Positions 8,907 through 16,606 of a stretch of DNA of 64,000 nt are shown piece after piece. The stretch is from contig JAVJRG010000012.1 in the NCBI GenBank assembly GCA_040218535.1, forward strand, positions 310,001 to 374,000. Reading direction: 5' to 3'. A model generated the notes under the pieces. The model worked only from the letters and a program-made list of their open reading frames with translations, was not told the DNA's origin and made no database searches. The position numbers and the translations under genes were made by a program. The first letter of the stretch is position 1; each line of letters begins with the position of its first letter. Source of the stretch: Lacipirellulaceae bacterium. Its GTDB lineage: Bacteria > Planctomycetota > Planctomycetia > Pirellulales > Lacipirellulaceae.

Positions 8907-11060
8907 ATGGCCAAGAAGAAACGCAAGAAGAAAGTTGCAGCGAAAAGCAAGACCTCCGCCACGCCTCGCAAGAAAAAGCGAAAGAAGAAGGTCAAACGGA
9001 CGCCCGCGAGCCAATCGGCGGCAGCGTCGAACGGTGCGCCGAGCCAATCGGCGGCAGCGTCGAACGGTGCGCCGAGCCAGAATTCTAAATCGAGGCGGAA
9101 ACGTCGCGCCACGGCCCAGTCGATGGCCGCGTCGCAGCGCGACATTTCGGTCAGTGAGTTCTTCGCCAAGAACCGCCACCTCTTAGGTTTCGACAATCCG
9201 CGCAAAGCGCTGCTCACCACGATTAAGGAAGCGGTCGATAACTCGCTCGACGCCTGCGAGGAGGCAGGTATTTTGCCGGAGATTTGGGTCCACATCGAAC
9301 AGACCGGCAACGATCGCTACAAGGTGGGCATCCAAGACAATGGGCCGGGGATTCTCAAGAAGCAGATCCCGCTAATCTTCGGTAAGTTGCTCTATGGCTC
9401 GAAATTCCACCGCCTACGGCAAAGTCGGGGGCAGCAGGGCATCGGCATTAGCGCGGCGGGCATGTACGGCGTGCAGACGACCGGTAAGCCGATCAAGATC
9501 ATTTCGAAGGTTTCAGTGCGCAAGCCGGCTCACTACTACGAGCTGCAGATCGACACGAAGCATAACAAGCCGAAGATTATGAACGGCAAAGGGGACGGCG
9601 TTGATATTCCCCCTGGAGATAAAGGAATCAAGTACATCGAGAAGCACGGCATCGAGTGGGTCGAGCAGAAGAGCGGCACTCGCGTCACCATCGAACTGCA
9701 AGCCAAATACAACCGCGGCCGCGGCAGTGTCGATGAGTACCTGGAGCAAACAGCCATCGCCAACCCACACGTAACGCTGCACTACACGGACCCCGACGAC
9801 AACACCCGAGATTATCCGCGTTCAACCGAACAGCTTCCGCCTGAGCCGAAAGAAATTTTGCCGCACCCTTACGGTGTTGAGCTGGGCCGGCTCGCCGCGA
9901 TGCTACAGGACGCGGAAGGGATGACCGTTTCGCAGTTTCTCACTGGGAACTTCTCTCGCGTTACGCCTGCGGTGGCGAGAAAAGTTTGCGAGAAGGCGGG
10001 GATCTCCACGCGGGCAAACTCCAAAAAAATGGCACGCCAAGAAGCCGACGCGCTCTATCACGCGATTCAAGAGACGAAGATTTCCAACCCTTCAACCGAT
10101 TGCATCTGTCCGATTGGTGAAGAGCTGATCCTCAAGGGATTGCATCAAGTGGTGCCAGGTGAGTTCTACGCCGCGGCAACGCGGCCGCCGGGCGTCTATC
10201 GCGGGAATCCGTTTCAGATCGAAGTAGGACTCGCTTACGGTGGAGCGGCACCCGCACAAAACGTCACCAAAGAGCTTCTCCACGAGTTGCTCGACGAGAC
10301 CGATGCGCGTACCTGCCGTCAGTTCCTGATCAACACGTTCAACGGCATGGGAGCGGAGGCGGCGGATAAAATTCTCAAAGCAGCCAAGCTCGGCACGAGG
10401 CAGTCGCCCTCGAAGCTCACTCCCAAGCAGCGGGCCGGACTGCTCGACGCGATGAAGAACGTAAACATCAGCGAGGGCCAGTCGATGAACGTCCTCCGGC
10501 TTGCCAACCGCGTCCCGTTACAGTTTCAACATGGTGCTTGTGCAATCACACAAAGCGTGATCGGCAACAACTGGCGGAGCTATGGTCTCAGCCAATCCCG
10601 CGGCAGCTTACCCAAAGGCCCGGTTAGCGTAATGGTCCACATCGCTAGCGTCTGGGTGCCGTTCACGAGCGAATCGAAGGAAGCGGTTGCCAGCTACGAC
10701 GAGATTCAGAAAGAGATTCGTCTCGGTTTGCAGGCGGTGGGCAGAAAACTCGGCATGTATCTCCGCCGCCGCTTGAAGGTTCGGCAACAAACCGATCGCC
10801 GCGAAGTCTTCCTACGTTATCTAAAAGAAGTTGCCACCGCCGTCAACGAAATCAACGGCACCAAGCGCGATGAGCTCTACGACCAACTGGTAAAAGTCGC
10901 CAAGAAGCGCACCGCTGAAGCAGACATGGTGATGGACGACCGAGGGCGAAAGATCGATCAAGAAATGGATCTCGGCGAAAACGTGCTGATTGTCGACCCC
11001 GGAGAGAGTGAACATCACATCAACCGCGTGGCGACCTCGGCTAACGACGAGGAAGAATAA
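8907..11060 (+). CDS. top6B: DNA topoisomerase VI subunit B (GHKL ATPase)
   Basis: ATPase subunit of the type IIB topoisomerase that relaxes and decatenates duplex DNA by passing one duplex through a break made by subunit A. Of 717 residues, the GHKL fold is clear: [14 protein letters not shown] (108-121, with the Mg-binding Asn112), DNGPG (144-148) and the glycine loop [15 protein letters not shown] (about 173-187). A transducer domain follows. The first 75 residues are a Lys/Arg-rich, low-complexity extension, histone-tail-like and not part of the archaeal core. It contains a perfect 33-bp tandem duplication encoding [11 protein letters not shown] twice. The partner subunit lies 660 bp downstream on the same strand. 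Confidence 0.96.
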   Translation: MAKKKRKKKVAAKSKTSATPRKKKRKKKVKRTPASQSAAASNGAPSQSAAASNGAPSQNSKSRRKRRATAQSMAASQRDISVSEFFAKNRHLLGFDNPRKALLTTIKEAVDNSLDACEEAGILPEIWVHIEQTGNDRYKVGIQDNGPGILKKQIPLIFGKLLYGSKFHRLRQSRGQQGIGISAAGMYGVQTTGKPIKIISKVSVRKPAHYYELQIDTKHNKPKIMNGKGDGVDIPPGDKGIKYIEKHGIEWVEQKSGTRVTIELQAKYNRGRGSVDEYLEQTAIANPHVTLHYTDPDDNTRDYPRSTEQLPPEPKEILPHPYGVELGRLAAMLQDAEGMTVSQFLTGNFSRVTPAVARKVCEKAGISTRANSKKMARQEADALYHAIQETKISNPSTDCICPIGEELILKGLHQVVPGEFYAAATRPPGVYRGNPFQIEVGLAYGGAAPAQNVTKELLHELLDETDARTCRQFLINTFNGMGAEAADKILKAAKLGTRQSPSKLTPKQRAGLLDAMKNVNISEGQSMNVLRLANRVPLQFQHGACAITQSVIGNNWRSYGLSQSRGSLPKGPVSVMVHIASVWVPFTSESKEAVASYDEIQKEIRLGLQAVGRKLGMYLRRRLKVRQQTDRREVFLRYLKEVATAVNEINGTKRDELYDQLVKVAKKRTAEADMVMDDRGRKIDQEMDLGENVLIVDPGESEHHINRVATSANDEEE
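9008..9073 (+). repeat. 33-bp perfect tandem duplication inside top6B
   Basis: Two identical 33-nt units (9008-9040 and 9041-9073) lie in frame in the disordered basic N-terminal tail of subunit B. They encode the 11-residue unit [11 protein letters not shown] twice. The copies show no visible substitutions, pointing to a recent slippage event or a variable-length tract. Confidence 0.9.
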
Positions 11061-11063
11061 CGC

Positions 11064-11675
11064 ATGGCCGAGAAGAATAAGGAAGGTACAGAGAAATCAT
11101 CGCCGGATACTTTAACGGACGTCATTGATCAACTTGAGGAGAAAGCCGGCGAGGATGGTGAACTTACTGTGCAAGACGCGCTCGATGAGTTTGCAGGGCG
11201 TGTTTTCGGACCTCTATTGGTGATTCCCGCGATGGTCGTGGTGACGCCGTTGGGAGCCGTGCCGACAATTCCTACGGCCATGGCCGTGTTTATCGTTCTA
11301 ATTGCCTCCCAGGCGTTATTTGGGAAGAAGTATCCTTGGCTTCCAAATCTCATCACTGAACGAAGCGTGGAAGAATCACAACTGAAAGAGTCGATGAAGA
11401 AGTTTCGCCCGTGGGCAAAATGGATTGATGCAGTACTCAAGCCGCGGCTGAAGTGGCTTGTCGAAGGCCCAATGAAATATGTAATCGCACTGGTTTGCTT
11501 GCTAATGGCAGCAGCTATTCCACCTTTGGAGCTTGCCCCCTTTGCCTGCTTTATTCCAGGATCAGCCGTACTGCTGTTGGGGCTTGCAATGATGGCGAAA
11601 GACGGCTTAGCAGGAGCCTTAGGGTTGGTGGCGTCGGTTGGTGCCTTGTTTGTTGGCGGACGATGGTTGATCTAG
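11064..11675 (+). CDS. ExoD-family membrane protein
   Basis: A 203-residue protein that fits the exopolysaccharide synthesis ExoD family (PF06055). An acidic cytoplasmic N-terminus (about 60 residues) leads into membrane segments around GPLLVIPAMVVVTPLGAVP, with the family-like PTIPTAMAVFIVLIASQALFG. Two more hydrophobic segments lie near the C-terminus. The family is linked to exopolysaccharide production in rhizobia, but its biochemical activity is not established. The gene starts 3 bp after the top6B stop and ends 45 bp before top6A, so it appears to be part of the topoisomerase VI operon. That position is unusual for a membrane protein. Confidence 0.82.
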   Translation: MAEKNKEGTEKSSPDTLTDVIDQLEEKAGEDGELTVQDALDEFAGRVFGPLLVIPAMVVVTPLGAVPTIPTAMAVFIVLIASQALFGKKYPWLPNLITERSVEESQLKESMKKFRPWAKWIDAVLKPRLKWLVEGPMKYVIALVCLLMAAAIPPLELAPFACFIPGSAVLLLGLAMMAKDGLAGALGLVASVGALFVGGRWLI

Positions 11676-11720
11676 AACTTACTCAGAATCACTTGATTAA
11701 GGACGTATACGAAACAAATC

Positions 11721-12875
11721 ATGGCCAAGAAGAAACCAACCAAATCCGCCGGCACCAAGACCCGCGTCAAGCTCACCCCGCGTGACAAAAAAACGATGGC
11801 AGCCCTCACCGGGCTGGCCGACGGGGTAGTCCGTGCCGCCACGGCCAAGCGTGACCCTTATGTCGATATCCCCAGCCGAACGCTTTCCAATGTGAAGTAT
11901 TCGCCGCGGAAGAAGATCATCGAGATGGGCAACAACAAGAACCGACGGCAGTTGTTCGATCTTTCGCAAGCGAAAGCTTATATGCGGACGATGCTGGTCG
12001 CAAGCGGCTGTAAGAAGCTCTTGGAGCAAGGCAAGACGACCAGCCTCCGGGGTTTGTTTTACATGCTCAAGCACACCATTGAGGGGGCAAAGGAAAACAC
12101 ATTCGACGATCAGAACGAGTGCGACACGATCATCGAAGATACCGAGGTGCTGCTGAACAGTATCCGCGAGGAATTGCACCTGTACGCGGAAAATCGTGGC
12201 GCGATGGTAGGGAATATCACGCTCACGGATCGTGGCGATACGATCGATTGCCGACGGATGGGCTCAGGAGGCTACGCGATCCCCTCGATTGTCGAGCCGG
12301 AGATTATCGAGCTTACCAAGAAGAACTGTGATGCGAAATTCATCCTTCATGTCGAAAAAGGAACCGTCTGGCAACGGTTTAATGAAGATCGCTTCTGGGA
12401 GAAACACAACTGCATTCTCACGCACGGTTCAGGGCAACCGCCACGGGGCGTGAGGCGAATGCTCAATCGTCTGCACAACGAGTTGAAACTGCCGGTCTAT
12501 TGCGTGCTCGATAACGACCCCTGGGGATACTACATCTACAGCGTTATCAAACAGGGCTCAATCAACTTGGCATTTGAGTCGCAAAGGATGGCGATCCCCG
12601 AGGCGAAGTACCTCGGCCTACGAAGCATCGATTACACGCGTTGCGACCTGTCTGACAGCGTGAAAATCTCGCTCAACGAAACCGACAAGAAACGCGCTAA
12701 GCAGATCGCCAAGTATCCCTGGTTCGAGAAAAAGCCGAAGTGGCAACGCGAAATCAAAAAGATGCTCGACAACGATTTTAAGCTGGAAGTCGAATCGTTG
12801 ATCTCCAAAGACATCAGCTACGTTACGGAGACCTATGTACCAGAGCGATTGGATGCTCGGGATTGGCTGGATTAG
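11721..12875 (+). CDS. top6A: DNA topoisomerase VI subunit A (Spo11-like)
   Basis: Catalytic DNA-cleaving subunit. Of 384 residues, the winged-helix domain carries the catalytic tyrosine, by alignment with the Spo11 signature most likely Tyr114 in TSLRGLFYML. The Toprim domain is intact, with Glu in FILHVEKGTVWQRF and the acidic pair in VLDNDPWGYYIY (usually DGDPYG), so the metal site should work. The N-terminal 30 residues are basic, like those of subunit B. Together with top6B it should form an A2B2 topoisomerase VI. This enzyme is typical of archaea and plants and found in scattered bacteria. The stop is followed directly by an inverted-repeat arm at 12877. Confidence 0.96.
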   Translation: MAKKKPTKSAGTKTRVKLTPRDKKTMAALTGLADGVVRAATAKRDPYVDIPSRTLSNVKYSPRKKIIEMGNNKNRRQLFDLSQAKAYMRTMLVASGCKKLLEQGKTTSLRGLFYMLKHTIEGAKENTFDDQNECDTIIEDTEVLLNSIREELHLYAENRGAMVGNITLTDRGDTIDCRRMGSGGYAIPSIVEPEIIELTKKNCDAKFILHVEKGTVWQRFNEDRFWEKHNCILTHGSGQPPRGVRRMLNRLHNELKLPVYCVLDNDPWGYYIYSVIKQGSINLAFESQRMAIPEAKYLGLRSIDYTRCDLSDSVKISLNETDKKRAKQIAKYPWFEKKPKWQREIKKMLDNDFKLEVESLISKDISYVTETYVPERLDARDWLD

Positions 12876-12876
12876 G

Positions 12877-13438
12877 TTTTTGACGCAAAGACGCAGAGGA
12901 CGCGAAGAATCGCAAAGAAACCAATGACAAGAGAATTGACGAGATGTGGTGATAATCGGATCGTGATTCATCGTTACCAACAAAGCGCGTCACCCCCCAG
13001 CTTCGAATCCCAACCTTTCGTCTGCATTCTCATAAGTGCGGATCGAGCACGTGACCAAAGAGAAAACGAAGCTATCTGCGATCTTCTAGTCGCTAACAAT
13101 TGTCGCTACTTTCTTAGTTGGGGAGTAGATGCCGAAGATTGGCACGACACAATGGATTATGCCTATCTTGGATCTGATCCAAACTATGCTCCTCCAAACA
13201 GTCGCCACGTCATGACTAGTTGGCATAACGACGAAACCCTGAGTGACGTCGCCTTCTTCGCAAAGAACTGCACTAACTTCGACCAGCACGAGTTTCACAA
13301 TTTTTTGGTTCTCATCATCGGCGACGATGAACAGCTTGAACAAGAAGTCGAGGCGGCTCTAGTCTCTGAGTTTGCAACCAAATAGCAGCTAGTTTCTCTG
13401 CGATTCTTCGCGTTCTTTGCCTCTTTGCGTCAGAAAAT
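12877..13438. repeat. Inverted-repeat pair bracketing one small gene
   Basis: Left arm 12877-12921 and right arm 13391-13438 are inverted copies agreeing at about 34 of 38 aligned positions. Both contain GACGCAAAGA and CGCGAAGAATCGCA. The left arm begins 2 bp after the top6A stop; the right arm ends about 20 bp before the symporter start. They enclose only the gene at 12924-13385. A related half-copy (TTTGACGCAAAGGCGCAAAG) follows the RND gene near 22465. Confidence 0.85.
12924..13385 (+). CDS. Orphan cytoplasmic protein inside an inverted-repeat cassette
   Basis: A 153-residue soluble hypothetical protein with no signal peptide. The C-terminal two thirds look folded and conserved in style: PFVCILISADR, an NNCRYFLSWGVDAEDWHD segment, and MTSWHNDETLSDVAFFA. 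Acidic and His residues there could form a small alpha/beta domain. It has no obvious catalytic signature. A GTG at 12963 is an alternative start. The gene fills the space between two long inverted arms (12877-12921, 13391-13438), which suggests that gene and arms move or duplicate as a unit. It is moderately AT-richer than its flanks. I cannot name a family with confidence. Confidence 0.6.
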   Translation: MTRELTRCGDNRIVIHRYQQSASPPSFESQPFVCILISADRARDQRENEAICDLLVANNCRYFLSWGVDAEDWHDTMDYAYLGSDPNYAPPNSRHVMTSWHNDETLSDVAFFAKNCTNFDQHEFHNFLVLIIGDDEQLEQEVEAALVSEFATK

Positions 13439-13458
13439 ACTTTGTAAAGCTTTGCGAT

Positions 13459-14943
13459 ATGATTGCCGCAACATTCAGCACGCTCAACTACACAATTCTC
13501 TTCGTCTACCTCGCCGTCATGTTCGCCTGCGGCATTTATCTCGCAGGGCGGCAGAAGAACACGGACGACTATTTTCTTGCTGGGCGGAAAATGCCTTGGC
13601 TGGTCGTGGCGATGAGTATGTTTGCCTCGCTGACGAGTGCAACTTCCTACATGGGATATCCCGGGCAGGCATACGGCGGGAACTGCTCGATGCTTATGGT
13701 CGGGGTGGCTAGCATCTTGGTAGCGCCGGTGCTGATCTTGGTTTTCTATCCCTTCTACCGTCGGCTGGGCGTGACAACGTCATTTGAGTACGTCGACCAT
13801 CGCTTTGGTCGGACAGCGCGGCTTTGCGTGACGACGCTATTCCTGCTCGCAAGATTGGGTTGGTTAGGCGTGGTCATTTATTCGCCGGCACTGGCGATTT
13901 CAGTCGTCACGGGGATCAACCTTTACTGGGCGATTGTGTTGATGGGTGTTCTCTCAATCGCTTATACCACCCTCGGTGGCTTAGCCGCAGTGCTGTGGAC
14001 GGACTTGCTGCAGTTCCTCATTTTGGTAGCCGGGGCGATCTGGATTGCAATGACGCTCATCAATGCCGCTCCCGACGGGGCGACTGGAATTCTCCATGAA
14101 GCTCAATCCGCAGGCAAACTGTTCGACTGGAGCGTGAATCCTTTCGGCATGAGCGCGACGGTCATCCTGATTGCCTACTTCCTGAATCACATGCAAGACT
14201 ACGGCGTGGACCAAATCACGGTGCAGCGACTGATGTCGATTCCCACCTACGGCGGTATGGCGAAGGCGGCGATTTTTGATGCGGTATTTAACGTGATGAT
14301 CCTAGGGCTCTTGTTATTCCTCGGACTTGGCCTCTCCTCGTATTATCTCGCTCAGCCCGACATACTCCCCGAGGGAATATTCGGTGACAAGGTGCTGCCG
14401 TATTACATCATCACAGTGCTGCCCGACGGCATTTCTGGTTTGTTAATTACGGCACTCTTTGCGGCGGCAATGTCGAGCGTCGACTCGGGGGCAAACTCGC
14501 TAGCCACAGTCATCATCAACGACTTTGACCGCCCACTACGTTCTGAGCCCCGCACCGAAGCGGAAGAAATTCGCCTCGCACGGATTCTCACGATCCTCAT
14601 CGGCGGCCTCGCCATCGGGGCGGCATGTTACGCTGCCACGATGGAAGAGATCTTGAAGGCGGCGCTCGTACCTTTGAGTCTCTTCACGGGCCCGATTCTA
14701 GCGTTGTTCTTATTGGGTATGCTCACCCGCAAGGGGAACTTCTGGGCATGGGTCATCGCCTCTGCCGTGGCGATTCCCGCGACCTACTGGCTGCAAAGTT
14801 ACGAGAATGAAGCAGGCCAGTCGGTGCATTTCACTTGGTACTTTCCATTTGGATTTCTTATTTGTTTCTCGCTGAGCTTGCTTTTGAGCCTTTTCATGCC
14901 GGGCAAGGTTGCACAGAAAGAACTGACCGTATGGCGTGAATAA
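13459..14943 (+). CDS. Sodium:solute symporter family protein
   Basis: Secondary transporter of the SSS family (LeuT fold, about 13 membrane helices) that couples Na+ entry to uptake of a small solute. 494 residues from the ATG at 13459; a start 14 codons earlier would fall inside the repeat arm. Family features include the N-terminal DDYFLAGRKMPWLVVAMSMF and SATSYMGYPGQAYGGN region, and an AAAMSSVDSGANSLATV sodium-site helix at about residue 337. The substrate cannot be told from sequence; sialic acid, iodide, proline and pantothenate carriers share this fold. It appears monocistronic, followed by a stem-loop repeat and then the convergent dgkA. Confidence 0.88.
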   Translation: MIAATFSTLNYTILFVYLAVMFACGIYLAGRQKNTDDYFLAGRKMPWLVVAMSMFASLTSATSYMGYPGQAYGGNCSMLMVGVASILVAPVLILVFYPFYRRLGVTTSFEYVDHRFGRTARLCVTTLFLLARLGWLGVVIYSPALAISVVTGINLYWAIVLMGVLSIAYTTLGGLAAVLWTDLLQFLILVAGAIWIAMTLINAAPDGATGILHEAQSAGKLFDWSVNPFGMSATVILIAYFLNHMQDYGVDQITVQRLMSIPTYGGMAKAAIFDAVFNVMILGLLLFLGLGLSSYYLAQPDILPEGIFGDKVLPYYIITVLPDGISGLLITALFAAAMSSVDSGANSLATVIINDFDRPLRSEPRTEAEEIRLARILTILIGGLAIGAACYAATMEEILKAALVPLSLFTGPILALFLLGMLTRKGNFWAWVIASAVAIPATYWLQSYENEAGQSVHFTWYFPFGFLICFSLSLLLSLFMPGKVAQKELTVWRE

Positions 14944-14954
14944 CGTTTCGATTG

Positions 14955-15006
14955 GCACCACGAATCGAACGAATTACGCGAAGCCCTATTCGATTTATTC
15001 GTGGTT
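14955..15006. repeat. Stem-loop between convergent genes
   Basis: Imperfect inverted arms (CCACGAATCGAACGAAT left, ATTCGATTTATTCGTGG right) lie between the symporter and dgkA stops. They belong to the ACGAAT family also seen at 31776, 33779, 34696 and 53431. It could act as a bidirectional transcript end, but has no strong U tract. Confidence 0.55.
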
Positions 15007-15401
15007 CAAAAAAACATCGCCCACAAAGGTATGCCCAGAACGACAATTCCTATTGCTGAAGCACCGATCGCCGCCACCAGCACCGCGCCGCTAGCCATGT
15101 CGAGTGCGTCGCGGATGTGAGCGTTGGTTTCTTCGGTGATGGCTTTAGCGAGGCGTTCGATGGCCGAGTTGAACAGCTCCGCTGTGAGCACCCCCGTGAT
15201 ACAAATAGCTAGGACACACCAGGAGAGTTTCGAAAGGCCCAACGTCATTCCGATGATCACCACCAACACGGTGACGAACAAATGAACATAGAAGCTCACC
15301 TCCGCACGGATGGCTACCTTGACGCCACGAGCGGCATCTGAGAATTTCTGATGCCAGCGGCGTTTCAAATCAGGGGGATGAGTGGCATTGATGTCAGTCA
15401 T
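15006..15401 (-). CDS. dgkA: Diacylglycerol/undecaprenol kinase (DgkA family)
   Basis: Small integral-membrane lipid kinase that phosphorylates diacylglycerol or undecaprenol, feeding phospholipid or cell-wall lipid recycling. The 131-residue protein has an amphipathic N-terminus and three membrane helices. It carries the family signature AELFNSAIERLAKAI with the catalytic Glu, followed by IRDALDMASGAVLVAAI. Length matches the family. Whether it prefers undecaprenol (as in Gram-positives) or diacylglycerol cannot be judged here. It is transcribed toward the symporter gene and away from the PEP-CTERM gene terminator. Confidence 0.93.
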   Translation of the reverse strand: MTDINATHPPDLKRRWHQKFSDAARGVKVAIRAEVSFYVHLFVTVLVVIIGMTLGLSKLSWCVLAICITGVLTAELFNSAIERLAKAITEETNAHIRDALDMASGAVLVAAIGASAIGIVVLGIPLWAMFF

Positions 15402-15496
15402 GGCTTATGCAGTGTATTGAAACGGTGAACGACTAAAATCACCCATTGCGGCTATCCACGACATCGACGCCAGGCTGCCTCACAATTGTATGGCGC

Positions 15497-15527
15497 AAAA
15501 AAAGGGAGTGGGTCGTGACCCACTCCC
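15497..15527 (-). terminator. Rho-independent terminator of the PEP-CTERM gene
   Basis: A perfect hairpin (stem GGGAGTGGGT, 15504-15527) is followed on the minus strand by seven T. It lies 33 bp after the stop of the gene at 15560-16276. Confidence 0.9.
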
Positions 15528-15559
15528 TCTCAGTTACGTATCAAAAAATATTAGCCAGC

Positions 15560-16276
15560 TCAGCTCAACCGGCGACGGGCTGTTAGGCCAACGAGTCCTA
15601 GGCTGAGCAGCAAAGCAGAGGTTGGCTCTGGGATTGCCAGAGAGAAGCTGTCAAGGAAGCCACTCTGACCGCCTGGGATTTGCGAATCTCTTCCGTCGAG
15701 TACGACTGCCGTTACAGTGAGCAGTTCGCCGGCAGACACCCCATTGAGTGTCAAGGAGAAAGGCGTACCGCCAGGATTACCACTGGCTGCGCCGCCGAGA
15801 TTTCCATCAGGAATCGCAGCGGTCAAGAGATCGACCGTGGTTGACTGGCTGCTGGTTGATAGGGTGACTTCGAAGACGCGGGCCATGAAGTTCACTTCAC
15901 GACCGGCTACAAAGTTAAGCGTATAGTCGCCAGCGGTAGGCGCAAATACCGACTGAGTGAGTCCCGCTTGAGCCAAGGGCTCACCACTGCCACCTTGGTT
16001 ACCTTCAAAGGTACGGAACCAAACGCCTGTGCCAGTCCCCGGAGGTTGTGGTCCGCCGACGCCAGTGTTCTGTGCGTTTGCAAAACCGGTCTGGAATTGG
16101 GCAGCTCTGTTGACCCCGTCTGGGAAGTTGCTGATGAGCTGCCAAGCACTGTTGCTAGTCTGTGACCCACTCGTCGCCAGAGAGAAGTCTCCGTCGGAAA
16201 GAATGCTAGCCTGGGCAGGTAGCGCCCAGCTAATCGCAGCAATGGCTACGAGGTAAATCGAAATTTTGCGAATCAT
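15560..16276 (-). CDS. Secreted PEP-CTERM protein, unknown function
   Basis: A 238-residue exported protein. It has a signal peptide (MIRKISIYLVAIAAISWALP, cleavage near AQA at 23), a beta-rich Gly/Ser/Thr-rich body without catalytic motifs, and a C-terminal sorting tag: IPEPTSALLLSLGLVG followed by ARRRLS. Such tags are processed by an exosortase, which is not in this window. The body resembles secreted lectin- or adhesin-like planctomycete proteins with a GDFSLATSG-type start. It is a single-gene unit: strong terminator downstream, and a palindrome (16349-16374) about 75-100 bp upstream that may be an operator. Confidence 0.88.
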   Translation of the reverse strand: MIRKISIYLVAIAAISWALPAQASILSDGDFSLATSGSQTSNSAWQLISNFPDGVNRAAQFQTGFANAQNTGVGGPQPPGTGTGVWFRTFEGNQGGSGEPLAQAGLTQSVFAPTAGDYTLNFVAGREVNFMARVFEVTLSTSSQSTTVDLLTAAIPDGNLGGAASGNPGGTPFSLTLNGVSAGELLTVTAVVLDGRDSQIPGGQSGFLDSFSLAIPEPTSALLLSLGLVGLTARRRLS

Positions 16277-16606
16277 TAGTCCCTCTCCGAATGAATGATT
16301 TGGGCAAGCTTAAAAGGAGAACGTTTTGAAAAGGCTTTCAGTCTCCCAGTTTATCCGGTAATCCCCGGATAAACCACAACTTTTTTCAGATATTTTGCTG
16401 AGCGCGGATCTCGTCTTTCTTGGTAAAAAGGTGGCTTATCCTAACTGGTTCGCCAGTAGGCACTTACGGACTTATTCGACCCGAAAAGCGACGGCAGTTC
16501 ACGATCGTCAGATACCGCTCCCATTGCACCAAAACTGAGGAATTGCTCCTAGCGATTCGAGTTCTGCCAGCAGTTTCGACAATCGGCAGGCTGAGGCAAA
16601 ACCGCT
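16277..16606. other. 330-bp intergenic region with an upstream palindrome
   Basis: Lies between the start of the PEP-CTERM gene and the end of the LptD-like gene. It contains the promoter region of the former and the palindrome at 16349-16374. I see nothing else in it. Confidence 0.6.
16349..16374. promoter_or_regulatory. Palindrome upstream of PEP-CTERM gene, possible operator
   Basis: Perfect 10-bp arms (GTTTATCCGG and CCGGATAAAC) around a 6-bp spacer, 73-98 bp upstream of the ATG at 16276. Placement and symmetry suit a dimeric regulator, but it could also be a small dispersed hairpin. Confidence 0.4.
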
